Shown here piece after piece: positions 15,060 to 23,226 of a DNA stretch of 64,000 nt (its first letter is position 1; every line of letters starts with the position of its first letter). The stretch is from a virus. The translations under genes and the position numbers were made by a program. Under the pieces are notes generated by a model. It saw only the letters and a list, made by a program, of their open reading frames with translations. It had not been told where the DNA came from and ran no database searches. The stretch is taken from the IMG/VR virus record IMGVR_UViG_3300050821_018577, positions 62,001-126,000 of that record; one strand, written 5' to 3'.

Positions 15060-18000
15060 ATGGCAAATGGTCGCACCGGCCTCGTTATAAAGCCAGTCAC
15101 GCAGTTGGTGGAAAGCCTGCGTTCGCTCTATCAACGGCCACCGGATAAAATTCGCGGACTAAAAGACGACTCCTGGTATTCGCCGCTGCAGCCGGTACAG
15201 CCGCTCGGACCTCCTGGAACCGAGCCACGCGGATTCCAAACCTGGGCCGGACAAAACTTAATTTTCACGCCGCGTGCCGACGCGGAATTCACCGCCGCCG
15301 ACCTCAAGACCATGGCCACCTATCCTCTGGCGCGGATCTGCATTGAGAACGTGAAGGACACCGTCACGCGGGCTCCGTGGGAAATCCAGATGCGCGCGCG
15401 GCCCACCGAATCGCGCAAGGATGTGGCCAACCGCGCGAAAGACAACAAAGAAACCCTCAACAAGCTGAATAAGTTTTTTGAATATCCCGACCGCGAGCAC
15501 AACTGGCAAGAATGGCTGCGTCCGTTGCTCGATGATTTATTGGTGATCGATGCGCCGGCGATTCTGATTCGACAGACGTTCAACGGCGAAATCGCAGAGC
15601 TCCCGGTCATTCGCGGCGAGATGATTGTGCGTTACATCGACAACAATGGGTTTACGCCGGTGCCGCCGAGTCCCGCATACGCCCAAAACTGGTGGGGCCT
15701 GCCACTTGTAGACCTCACAACTGACCAATTGATTTACAAACCACGTAACATTGTGCCGCGCAACACGTTAGCCTCGCAACTTTATGGAATGTGCGTGGAT
15801 TCCCAAACCGAGATTTTGACACGCGACAGAGGTTTTGTTCGATTCCCAGAACTAAACAAATCGGACTACGTAGCCACGCGTAATCCAGAAACAAAAGAAT
15901 TTGAATGGCAGAAGCCAATTGCCTACACAAATGAACCATACGATGGCGAAATGTATGCGTTCACATCGAAATCGATGGACCTACTTGTCACGCCGCAACA
16001 TCGAATGCTCGTATCCATCCCAACCAAAGGTCCAAATGGGCGGAACGAGACAACTATGTCCGCTGCCGAACTCGCTGACAAAATAAATCACGAACGCAAA
16101 ATTCCAGTAACTGCGCAATGGACCGGGGGTGCCGAAATCGGCGAAATGTTTTTCCCTCGTCGCGCACCGCAAGGAATGGACGTGCGAATAAGCGGTGATG
16201 ATTATTGCGCTTTGGTCGGAGCCTATCTGGCAGAAGGCAATCTATCTCGGCGTCGCGCCGGAGAAATCGGCATCGAAATAGCGCAGATGCCAATGTCAAA
16301 AGGATTTACCGAATACAGTAATTTGATTCGTCGAATCACCGGCGCTCAAGACGGCCACAATGGTAAGGCATTCATCCTGAGACGTCCTGCACTTGGAGAA
16401 CATTTTGAACAATTTGGTAAAGCGCATGAAAAATTTGTGCCATTAGCGATACGGAACGCTCCTCGTCATCAGCTTGAACTTTTCTGGAAGTTTTATCATT
16501 TAGGCGATGGTTGCTTCCAGGAAAGAAAAAATATTTCAGGACGCGGCCAAGTTGGAATCGTGCGCCACGAAGCAACCACGACGAGTAAATTACTCGCAGA
16601 CCATCTTGTAGAAATCGCACAGAAACTCGGATTCTCTGCTCAAGTGAGAGCTGGCTTCATGAAGTTTAGCCCCAACCGCAAGCCAATGAGTTTTTATCGT
16701 GAGTCTTATCATGTGCGGTGCCGCTATTCGACCGAAATGGCAGTTAAGGCCAAAAAGATAAAGTACACCGGTATGGTTCATTGCGTAACCGTTCCAAACG
16801 ACAGCATCTATATTAGGAGGAACGGACGTCCGTGCTGGACAAAAAATTCCCCCACCGAGCAACTTGCCGGTGAAATTCAGGTCGGCATCAAGCGCCTCGA
16901 ATTCGTCCTGGCCTATTACATGGAAGGCAGCGTCCCCGGTGTCGTGCAGGTTGTGCCGCGCGGAACGTCTCCGGACCGCATTGAAGAAGCGATGGAGTGG
17001 ATGAACTCGCAATTGGCCGGCAACTTGTCGAAGCGTAACCAATGGCGTCTCGTGCAAGGATTCAACGAGCCTGGCAAAGCGGACCAGATTATTTTCTCGA
17101 AAGAGCCGTTGCTTGCCGGACTCTACGACGAAAAGCACATCCGCGAAGTGGCTTACGGCTACGGAACCAGCCCACAACGGCTGATGAAGATGATTCGGAC
17201 GGAAGGAAAATCTTCCGCCGACGCCGCGGAAATCGAAGGCACGCTGCCCTGGGTGCTGTGGGTCAAGGGCATCATCGACTTCATCATCCAGCGCAAGATG
17301 GGATTTGTCGATTATGAAATCGCCATCAATCCCTATGCGGAGCCAGACCCGCTCAAAAACGCCGCCGCCCTGACGATGCTGGTCAGCAAGGCGGTACTTA
17401 CGCCCAATGAGGCGCGCAAGCGTGTTGGCGAAGAATTGCGGCCGGAACCGGAAGCCGACCAGCTGGGGATCATCACCGGCACCGGATTTGTTCCTGTCGG
17501 TGTGGCGCCGGCGACGGCCGGGTTGATGGTCGATGAGAAAGGCGCCATCCATCCGCATCCGGTTACGCCTACCGCGCCACCGCAAAAGCCAGCACCAACC
17601 AACGGGGCCCACAATGCGACGCGCGGGAGCACGCCGGTTTCCCAAGAAGCTGGTGGAGGCCGGTCGCAAGGAAAAAACGTCGGAGTGCCTAGCGGTAAAG
17701 AAAGCCTCGACGGTAAAAAAAAAATTCAGCAGGCGTTTCAGTTCGAAAAACGGCTCGGATCGCGTATTGAGCCGGACGTACTGACACCTGAATCACAGCA
17801 AGCCGTCCATCACATCCAGCAGACGCTCCAGAAAGTTTTTGCGGCACAGTCCAAAACCATCGCCACCAGCCGGTTCCACAAACTCCTGGGCAACGCGCTA
17901 GAAAAGCGCAAATTCGGCAACGTGCAATTCAATCTTTCTGTCGATGACGCGCAACGGGTTCTTGAAATTCCCGTCGACGGCACTCACTTCGCTCCGAAGG

Positions 18001-18449
18001 GTCGCGACATGGCGCCGCACGTCACCGTGTTATGGGGCTTCCATCCGGAAGTGACGGCCGAGCAAGTAAATAAAATCACCAAAGGAATCGGCGACGTCGA
18101 CGTAACGCTAGAAAGTCTCGAAGCCTTTCCGGCCGGCGAAGATGGTGTGCCGCTGGTGATTCGCGTCGAAAGCGAAAAGCTGCGCAAACTCCGCGCGGAC
18201 CTCGAAGCTCTGCCGCACACCAAGAGCTGGCCAGAATACAAGCCACACATCTGCGTGGCATATTTGAAGCCGGATGCTCCCGCGCAAGATTACGTGGACG
18301 CCGGCAATCCGCTCGAGGGTGAAACTTTCACGCTATCGCAGTTGGCTTATTCGGGGATCGATTACACCGTGGCGGACCTTGAGAAGTTGTTACTGCCAAG
18401 TGCGCGGCTCGCGCGGGTGACCCATGACGACACCAAGAATCATAGTTAA
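15060..18449 (+). CDS. Portal protein with an intein and a C-terminal 2H phosphoesterase-like domain
   Basis: At 1129 codons this is longer than the 400-550 residues usual for HK97-type portals. The excess comes from an intein (residues 245-596) and a C-terminal extension. Portal features include LVIDAPAILIRQTFNGEIAE and the conserved YGMSPTEQLA at the splice junction, followed by LAYYMEGSVPGVVQVVPRG and YGTSPQRLMKM. Beyond about residue 860 lies a domain with two H-x-T/C motifs, HVTVLWG (His987) and HICVAYL (His1063), 76 residues apart, as in 2H phosphoesterases and T4 Acb1. The portal forms the DNA-entry vertex. The intein must splice out for assembly, and the extra domain may be carried on the portal ring. 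Directly upstream the leader has a TAGACT -10-like box nine bases before ATG. Confidence 0.9.
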   Translation: MANGRTGLVIKPVTQLVESLRSLYQRPPDKIRGLKDDSWYSPLQPVQPLGPPGTEPRGFQTWAGQNLIFTPRADAEFTAADLKTMATYPLARICIENVKDTVTRAPWEIQMRARPTESRKDVANRAKDNKETLNKLNKFFEYPDREHNWQEWLRPLLDDLLVIDAPAILIRQTFNGEIAELPVIRGEMIVRYIDNNGFTPVPPSPAYAQNWWGLPLVDLTTDQLIYKPRNIVPRNTLASQLYGMCVDSQTEILTRDRGFVRFPELNKSDYVATRNPETKEFEWQKPIAYTNEPYDGEMYAFTSKSMDLLVTPQHRMLVSIPTKGPNGRNETTMSAAELADKINHERKIPVTAQWTGGAEIGEMFFPRRAPQGMDVRISGDDYCALVGAYLAEGNLSRRRAGEIGIEIAQMPMSKGFTEYSNLIRRITGAQDGHNGKAFILRRPALGEHFEQFGKAHEKFVPLAIRNAPRHQLELFWKFYHLGDGCFQERKNISGRGQVGIVRHEATTTSKLLADHLVEIAQKLGFSAQVRAGFMKFSPNRKPMSFYRESYHVRCRYSTEMAVKAKKIKYTGMVHCVTVPNDSIYIRRNGRPCWTKNSPTEQLAGEIQVGIKRLEFVLAYYMEGSVPGVVQVVPRGTSPDRIEEAMEWMNSQLAGNLSKRNQWRLVQGFNEPGKADQIIFSKEPLLAGLYDEKHIREVAYGYGTSPQRLMKMIRTEGKSSADAAEIEGTLPWVLWVKGIIDFIIQRKMGFVDYEIAINPYAEPDPLKNAAALTMLVSKAVLTPNEARKRVGEELRPEPEADQLGIITGTGFVPVGVAPATAGLMVDEKGAIHPHPVTPTAPPQKPAPTNGAHNATRGSTPVSQEAGGGRSQGKNVGVPSGKESLDGKKKIQQAFQFEKRLGSRIEPDVLTPESQQAVHHIQQTLQKVFAAQSKTIATSRFHKLLGNALEKRKFGNVQFNLSVDDAQRVLEIPVDGTHFAPKGRDMAPHVTVLWGFHPEVTAEQVNKITKGIGDVDVTLESLEAFPAGEDGVPLVIRVESEKLRKLRADLEALPHTKSWPEYKPHICVAYLKPDAPAQDYVDAGNPLEGETFTLSQLAYSGIDYTVADLEKLLLPSARLARVTHDDTKNHS
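15792..16847 (+). mobile_element. Intein with LAGLIDADG homing endonuclease in the portal gene
   Basis: Encodes portal residues 245-596 (352 aa). Block A is CVDSQTEILT after YGM. Block B contains LVTPQHRML (T-x-x-H). Two LAGLIDADG-like helices are LVGAYLAEGN (about residue 387) and FWKFYHLGDG (about 477). Block F is VHCVTVPNDSIYI and the end is CWTKN, followed by extein Ser597. The nucleophiles are Cys245 and Ser597 with terminal Asn596, so class-1 splicing is expected. The usual penultimate His is Lys here and the block-F His is not evident. Insertion is at the conserved YG-M/SP portal motif. Confidence 0.9.
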
Positions 18450-18960
18450 TCCGCAGCGGCGTCTCGATGGACTGCTCATCCAGCCACAACCAGCTTTGAG
18501 CGATGTCGAAAAGGCGCGCCGGGAGATGCAGGAAGCTCTCAACCGCAAGATGTTCGCGGAAGTGTTCGATTACGGTGAGCCGGGCGACATGGCTTTGCGG
18601 CCGGCAACGTTCGACGAGAAAGGAAATTACGTTTGCCCGGATTGCAATAAAGATTATGACAATGGGCGATGCACGCTCATCAATATCAACGTCGATGTCG
18701 TCGGCAGTTGCCGTAAATGGGAGAAGAGGCGCGCTTGTGACCAGGAATTGAACGTGGCGCCAAATCCGAACGCGATGACTCCGGAACTCGCCGCTTACGG
18801 CATTGCTGCAAATGGTGAAGGCTTTGGCTGCCACCGTTGCCCATTTCAAGAGAAAGCCTATGAACCCGACAGCCTAGGCCGGGACCGTTATTGCATGCAG
18901 GGAGATTTTCGAATCCCCTGGAATTCCTGCTGTGCCATCAATGGGGCTACGACAAAGTGA
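18424..18960 (+). CDS. Cys-rich protein overlapping the portal gene (178 aa)
   Basis: Overlaps the portal 3' end by 26 bases. It has ten or more cysteines after residue 65: YVCPDCNKDY, GRCTLI, GSCRKWE, RACDQ, GCHRCPFQE, RYCMQ and NSCCAI. They may form two metal or Fe-S sites. The N-terminal 60 residues are helical. Its position suggests a head accessory protein, but I recognise no family. Confidence 0.6.
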   Translation: MTTPRIIVNPQRRLDGLLIQPQPALSDVEKARREMQEALNRKMFAEVFDYGEPGDMALRPATFDEKGNYVCPDCNKDYDNGRCTLININVDVVGSCRKWEKRRACDQELNVAPNPNAMTPELAAYGIAANGEGFGCHRCPFQEKAYEPDSLGRDRYCMQGDFRIPWNSCCAINGATTK

Positions 18961-18968
18961 ACATCAGA

Positions 18969-19000
18969 CTTCCATACGGTCGATTCTCCAGATAATATTT
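18969..19000 (+). promoter_or_regulatory. Phage-motif promoter, copy 1
   Basis: CTTCCATACGG (18969-18979), 11 bases, GATAATATTT (18991-19000). It matches the layout of the copies at 20129, 21936, 35780 and 47735. It lies upstream of the coiled-coil gene at 19024, with GAGGAG as ribosome site between them. Confidence 0.6.
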
Positions 19001-19023
19001 TTGACGCGTAGAGGAGTTTGCCC

Positions 19024-19584
19024 ATGCCCAAAAACGAAAGTCAGAATGGCAGCAGGACGCATGAGCCATCGCTGCGTGAATTGACTGCGGAGCTCGAAGG
19101 GCTAAAAGAGCTCACATTGGAAAAATTTACCGCTTCCACCGCAATGTCGGACGAACGTGACCGGAGATATGAAGAGCGCTTCAAGGCAATGGACGAGAAA
19201 ACAGGCCTCGCCCTCACATCTAGCGAAAAGGCGGTGGCCAAGGCCGAAACGGCCACGGAGAAGCGATTCGATGCTGTGAATGAATTTCGCGGCCAATTAA
19301 AAGACCAAGCTTCAACTTTACTGCCTAAAGCAGAAGCCGATGCAAAGTTTCGCGCCTACGACGAGAAACTGGACGACATAAAGAAAGAAATCGCCAGCCT
19401 GCGGGAATATCGCAGTAGTGGCGAAAGTAAGGAAAAGACAATGGAGAAATCACACGACGCTGGAACAGCGAGTGTGCGATGGGGGCTCGGGATGATGGTC
19501 ACAATTATTTTTTCTAGTTTGATGTTCCTGCTTGGAATCGTTGGTGCGGTTTTTACGGTCCTAAAATTTGGTATCGGAAAATAA
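19024..19584 (+). CDS. Coiled-coil protein with C-terminal membrane helix (186 aa)
   Basis: Residues 15-140 are charged and helical (coiled-coil-like, for example RYEERFKAMDEKTGLAL). Residues about 150-180 form one membrane span (WGLGMMVTIIFSSLMFLLGI, then VGAVFTVLKFG). ATG 19024 has GAGGAG seven bases upstream. C-tail-anchored coiled-coil proteins are common near phage lysis or head genes and are sometimes called holin-like, but holin activity cannot be claimed here. Confidence 0.65.
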   Translation: MPKNESQNGSRTHEPSLRELTAELEGLKELTLEKFTASTAMSDERDRRYEERFKAMDEKTGLALTSSEKAVAKAETATEKRFDAVNEFRGQLKDQASTLLPKAEADAKFRAYDEKLDDIKKEIASLREYRSSGESKEKTMEKSHDAGTASVRWGLGMMVTIIFSSLMFLLGIVGAVFTVLKFGIGK

Positions 19585-19588
19585 GTGC

Positions 19589-19753
19589 GTGAAATGTTCA
19601 CAGTGCGCCGCCGACATCCCACGAAACCAGCAGCGAACCGTGCTACTTGGAGGGAAGTCGGTCGTTATAGACCTTTGCGAGAAATGTATAAAAGAGAATC
19701 AACGTAAGGCCGATGCGTATAAGCCATCGTGGAAGAAGAAGGACCTTGGTTGA
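19589..19753 (+). CDS. Small zinc-ribbon protein (54 aa)
   Basis: From a GTG at 19589 the sequence begins MKCSQCAADIP and ends with a basic tail. It has C-x2-C near the N-terminus and CEKCIKE near residue 35, a classic four-Cys zinc ribbon. The GTG start follows the previous stop by four bases. Likely a nucleic-acid or protein binding accessory. Confidence 0.55.
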   Translation: MKCSQCAADIPRNQQRTVLLGGKSVVIDLCEKCIKENQRKADAYKPSWKKKDLG

Positions 19754-19899
19754 CTTCCGCATACGCGCATCATCAAGCGACTCCATTTTGTCGATGCGCA
19801 AAGGTTCCAGGTTATCCTTCTTTCGTAATCGTCGTCCACCACCACGTTAGGGCCCAGATTACCAGAAGCACGCCGCCAGCGAACGGAAGAATCTTCCAT

Positions 19900-20103
19900 A
19901 TGCGTTATTGGAAGGACGAACACAGCCAGTGGTGGATCTACATTCCCGGATGCGGCGCGGGTGTGCTGTCGAAGCACATCGTCGAAGAGCACGAGGACGG
20001 CACGATAACCGTGACGCCTTCCATCCTTATGACTGGACACAACGAGGGAACGCAAACGCAGCGCCACGGATATTTGACGCGGGGCCAATGGATGGAGTGC
20101 TGA
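19900..20103 (+). CDS. Small protein resembling DUF6527-like phage proteins (67 aa)
   Basis: From ATG 19900 it reads MRYWKDEHSQWWIYIPGCGA, then TVTPSILMTGHN and a C-terminal RHGYLTRGQWMEC. The PGCG, TPSI and final C/H pattern recalls DUF6527-like phage proteins that may bind zinc. A longer frame from GTG 19729 exists but has odd composition. The start and family are both uncertain. Confidence 0.45.
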   Translation: MRYWKDEHSQWWIYIPGCGAGVLSKHIVEEHEDGTITVTPSILMTGHNEGTQTQRHGYLTRGQWMEC

Positions 20104-20128
20104 ATGCTGCGCGAGCGAACTAAAAATC

Positions 20129-20160
20129 CTTGAATGTGGTGCATTTTTCCTATACGGTTT
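20129..20160 (+). promoter_or_regulatory. Phage-motif promoter, copy 2
   Basis: CTTGAATGTGG (20129-20139), 11 bases, TATACGGTTT (20151-20160), upstream of the gene at 20184. The second half is identical to the copy at 47757-47766. Confidence 0.7.
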
Positions 20161-20183
20161 TTTCGGAACATCGAAGGAAACGC

Positions 20184-20492
20184 ATGTGCGATTTGCTTGA
20201 GAAAAGAGATGGTTTTGATGGCGCTCCCTGTGTTAAACACCTGATAGAATATCTTGAAAAGATTATTCCTGGCTTCGCCATGCATGCTATGAAAGAAATT
20301 CAATTCGACAATCGTCTCTCGAAAGCTGAGAACATCAAAGTTATAGTGAACGTACTTGATATTCAACGTAAATACCTAGACGCCTGTAAAGCTGCTGCAT
20401 TAGGCCTACGCCGAATACAGCACCTAACTCCGCTTAAAGAAGGCGACCGGCTCAATCCGGACGGTAGGCGAAAGAAAGAAATAGTACATTGA
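20184..20492 (+). CDS. Hypothetical helical protein, 102 aa
   Basis: ATG 20184 has GAAGGAAA upstream and a promoter motif at 20129-20160. The sequence is helical (HLIEYLEKIIPGFAMHAMKE, then LDIQRKYLDACKAAALG). I recognise no family. It is monocistronic, with about 175 bases before the next gene. Confidence 0.55.
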   Translation: MCDLLEKRDGFDGAPCVKHLIEYLEKIIPGFAMHAMKEIQFDNRLSKAENIKVIVNVLDIQRKYLDACKAAALGLRRIQHLTPLKEGDRLNPDGRRKKEIVH

Positions 20493-20632
20493 CGCAGTTT
20501 CCGACACAGTTATAAAAATTTCCTTGACTTCGACAAATTCCAAACAAAAATAGCGATTTTAACTCTTATACGGTTATCTGACACAGCTCTTGGCAATGCC
20601 ACATCTCTGGCTGTCCAAATTCCATAATGTAC

Positions 20633-20664
20633 TATTCATGTGGCGACATTATCGCTTGGAGAAT
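20633..20664 (+). promoter_or_regulatory. Degenerate phage-motif copy
   Basis: TATTCATGTGG (20633-20643), 11 bases, CTTGGAGAAT (20655-20664). The first half fits the motif, but the second half has no TA box and instead contains the ribosome site of the gene at 20669. It may be a decayed copy. Confidence 0.3.
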
Positions 20665-20668
20665 AAAA

Positions 20669-20965
20669 ATGAGCATATCGATTTGGCCGAATGGGGCGGC
20701 GCCATCAGTCCCGAAGAGAATCAGCGCAGCGCGTAGCATGAAGTACACGGAACTAGAAGTGGATATGGAAGAGCATCCAGACGGCTCTATCTGGTTAATT
20801 ATCCGTGTATCTTACGACCCTGGCGAAAGATTTAAATTTTGGGGTAAGGTTTGCCTGCCAACCAATACGCTTGGTGCCTGGAAACAAAAAATCGACAGGC
20901 GCTTCGATGCCATCAATGCTTGCCCGGAATTATTTCCAGATGAGGAACTCCCAAAGGCGGCATAG
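20669..20965 (+). CDS. Hypothetical 98-aa protein
   Basis: ATG 20669 has GGAG seven bases upstream. It is a beta-rich protein (YTELEVDMEEHPDGSIWLII, then PGERFKFWGKVCLPTN). It ends just before the MuF-like gene. No family recognised. Confidence 0.55.
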   Translation: MSISIWPNGAAPSVPKRISAARSMKYTELEVDMEEHPDGSIWLIIRVSYDPGERFKFWGKVCLPTNTLGAWKQKIDRRFDAINACPELFPDEELPKAA

Positions 20966-20971
20966 TTGATA

Positions 20972-20977
20972 TAGAAT
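20972..20977 (+). promoter_or_regulatory. -10 box placing a start at the MuF-like ATG (leaderless)
   Basis: TAGAAT (20972-20977) lies six bases before ATG 20984, so the predicted first base is the start codon. The -35 (TCCCAA, 20949-20954) is poor. No purine-rich ribosome site lies in between. Confidence 0.5.
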
Positions 20978-20983
20978 CCATTT

Positions 20984-21862
20984 ATGCCGTATTCCAGTGC
21001 CGGCGACGCGCCGTCTTATGTCCCCGCGAAACACCGCGCCCAATGGGTGCACGTTTTTAACAGCGAGTGGGACAAACACAAAGACAAGCCGAAAGCGGAA
21101 CGAGAACGCATAGCTTTTTCTGCGGCCAACAGTGTAGCCGGTTCGAACAGTTCCAAAAAATATGCAAAACTTTTGGCCAAAGCGACAGTGGAAGACGTGC
21201 GCGCATTTTCCGATGCGGTCATTGCCGCACTCGAACAGGAATTTCAAACCGTGCCGCTGGAAGTGCAGCCGGCTCTTGAATCCGCGATGCTCAGCGGGAT
21301 CGGTCAAGGAGCATTGCAACTGGAATTTTCATCGGCTGGCTTGATTGCCTCCGCCAACACCGTCGCACAAAACTATGCGCTCGAACGGTCCGCGGAACTG
21401 GTGGGCATGAAGCGCGACGTAGAAGGAAATCTCGTTCCGAACCCGGACGCGCGCTGGGCTATTAGCGACACCACCCGGGAACGGATCCGTGAAATCGTAG
21501 CCGACGCGTTTAGCGAAGAGACTTCTATGAAGGAAATCAAGACCGCCATCCAGGAAGCGCTGGCTGACGAAGCCGAAGGCAACGGCATTTTCAGCGAAGC
21601 CAGGGCGGAACTGATTGCCAGAACAGAAGTTAGTAACGCGCAAGCCGGAGGAAACTTCACTGTTTGGCGCGATAGCGGCGTCGTGCGCAAAGTCCGCTGG
21701 ACAACGTCTGAGGATGAAGCAGTCTGTGAAAGTTGCGATGGAAACGACAACGTGGAAGTAGAATTGGGCCATCCATTTCCATCGGGGGACCTCTATCCCG
21801 GAGCCCATCCGCGGTGCCGTTGCGTATTGGTAGTCAGTGAAATTTCTTCCCAAAAAGCCTAA
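20984..21862 (+). CDS. Phage head morphogenesis protein, MuF/SPP1 gp7-like, with ChaB-like N-terminus (292 aa)
   Basis: The C-terminal 100 residues match the MuF signature: ARTEVSNAQAGGN, WTTSEDEAVCESCDG, then AHPRCRCVLV. The N-terminal 45 residues resemble a ChaB-like helical module (VPAKHRAQWVHVFNSEWDKH, then ERERIAFSAANSVAG). MuF-type proteins enter the head as minor components near the portal. It follows the portal by about 2.5 kb of small genes and precedes the protease. The ChaB-like head is a less common fusion. Confidence 0.85.
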   Translation: MPYSSAGDAPSYVPAKHRAQWVHVFNSEWDKHKDKPKAERERIAFSAANSVAGSNSSKKYAKLLAKATVEDVRAFSDAVIAALEQEFQTVPLEVQPALESAMLSGIGQGALQLEFSSAGLIASANTVAQNYALERSAELVGMKRDVEGNLVPNPDARWAISDTTRERIREIVADAFSEETSMKEIKTAIQEALADEAEGNGIFSEARAELIARTEVSNAQAGGNFTVWRDSGVVRKVRWTTSEDEAVCESCDGNDNVEVELGHPFPSGDLYPGAHPRCRCVLVVSEISSQKA

Positions 21863-21935
21863 GTTTCCACCGCTAAGTTTTTTAATTCCTTTTACATAAG
21901 TTTCCATACCTGCAAATCCCGGCTTAAAAATAGTT

Positions 21936-21967
21936 CTTCCATGTGGCGCAAATCGTGGATATGGTTT
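21936..21967 (+). promoter_or_regulatory. Phage-motif promoter, copy 3
   Basis: CTTCCATGTGG (21936-21946), 11 bases, GATATGGTTT (21958-21967). It shares the following TACGAAATGG with the copy at 35780. It overlaps the 5' end of the long frame of the protease gene, so it argues for the internal start at 21976. Confidence 0.65.
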
Positions 21968-21975
21968 TCTACGAA

Positions 21976-23196
21976 ATGGGCGAGCTCCAAAAAATAGACT
22001 TCACCAAGTTTGTTCCGTTCAGCAAGGTCAACCTTGCGTTGCGCGAAGTGTCCGGAATCGTCACCGCCGAGCAGCCCGACAAAGATTTGGAAGTTTGCGA
22101 TTACGAAAAATCAAAACCCTACTATCAGGCGCTGATTTCCGAGATGTCCAAAGCCACAGACGGCGAAAACATTATGCCATTGCGCGAGATGCATCAACTC
22201 TCCGCGGTTGGCAAAGGTATCGGGTTCAATTTCGACGACCAGGACAAAGAAATAGAAATGACATTTAAGGTCGTCGATGACAACGCGTGGAAAAAAGTCG
22301 AAGAGCGCGTTTACACCGGATTCAGCCAGGGCGGCCGGAAGGTCGGCGGCCAGGTTGCGGATCCTGTGTTCAAGGGTTGCCAGAGATACGTCGCAAATCC
22401 AAGCGAAGTTTCACTCGTCGATAATCCGTGCCTGCCGTCTGCGCGTTTCGCTGTCATCAAGACCGACGGCACGGTCGAGATGCGCAAATTCCTCAAGACC
22501 GTTTCTCCCGAACCTGACCCGCGCATTACGGCGCTTGAGCAGGAAGTCAGTTTACTGAAAGCGGCTAACACCTCGCCGATAACAACCAAGATTACGCCGG
22601 CTGCGGAACCCGCGAAAAAAATAAAGAAAGTCGGGGGTAAGGACCTGGAAGCAGCTTCTTTTGCTTATGTCGAGAACCTGGACAAGACGGAAACTTGGCA
22701 ATATCCGGTGCACGAGGCCAAATACGTTCGCTGGAGTATTGCGAAAATGGCGCTCGCATCGGATGCTGAAAAGACCAAGGTTCGCCCCAAGGTCCTCGCT
22801 GCGGCAAAGAAATTAAACATCGACCTGACAACAGAAGAAACAAAAATCGCCGCCATTTTCGCGACCATGCGCAAGGTTGCCCGCGTCTACGTGAACAAGA
22901 ATTCCGACAAGATTGTCAGCGAGCGATTGCAATCGCTCGATAGCGATACAGGCAAGCTGGTTCATGCCAGCCTGCACAAAGGCATGTGGGAAGTATCGCG
23001 TCTGGCCTGCACGCTCGAGGATTTGGCCTGTTTGGTTTTTTCGGTCTGCTGCGAACAAGAGTACGAGTTAGATGAAGATTCCGCATTGCCGGAAATGCTG
23101 GCCGAGAACGTGGCCGCCGTGACCGAAACGCTCATTGCCATGGTGGACGAAGAAACTCGCGAGATGCTCGCGCAAGTGAAAGCGCACGTGAAGTAA
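21976..23196 (+). CDS. Prohead protease with C-terminal helical extension (406 aa)
   Basis: The first 170 residues carry the HK97-type prohead protease pattern: LREMHQLSAVGKG (catalytic His), VVDDNAWKKVEERVYTGFSQ (catalytic Ser in GFSQGG) and EVSLVDNPCLPSARF. The remaining 230 residues are charged and helical and may act as an internal scaffold. I chose ATG 21976 because the promoter-like motif at 21936-21967 overlaps the longer GTG start at 21943; an 11-residue longer form is possible. It should cut head proteins during capsid maturation. It lies upstream of a scaffold-like gene and the capsid gene, as in classic head operons. Confidence 0.85.
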   Translation: MGELQKIDFTKFVPFSKVNLALREVSGIVTAEQPDKDLEVCDYEKSKPYYQALISEMSKATDGENIMPLREMHQLSAVGKGIGFNFDDQDKEIEMTFKVVDDNAWKKVEERVYTGFSQGGRKVGGQVADPVFKGCQRYVANPSEVSLVDNPCLPSARFAVIKTDGTVEMRKFLKTVSPEPDPRITALEQEVSLLKAANTSPITTKITPAAEPAKKIKKVGGKDLEAASFAYVENLDKTETWQYPVHEAKYVRWSIAKMALASDAEKTKVRPKVLAAAKKLNIDLTTEETKIAAIFATMRKVARVYVNKNSDKIVSERLQSLDSDTGKLVHASLHKGMWEVSRLACTLEDLACLVFSVCCEQEYELDEDSALPEMLAENVAAVTETLIAMVDEETREMLAQVKAHVK

Positions 23197-23226
23197 AAAA
23201 GTTCTGAGAACTTTCGAGGAGGAGCA

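Noticed and set aside
19729-19899. GTG extension of the small protein at 19900
   Set aside because: The added 57 residues are unusually composed and overlap the preceding gene. No ribosome site supports it.
20573-20583. A TATACGGTTAT word that looks like the second half of the phage promoter
   Set aside because: No CATGTGG-like half lies 11 bases upstream, so it may be chance.
21943-21975. GTG start for the protease gene
   Set aside because: It lies inside the promoter-like motif at 21936-21967. ATG 21976 is preferred, though the longer form cannot be excluded.
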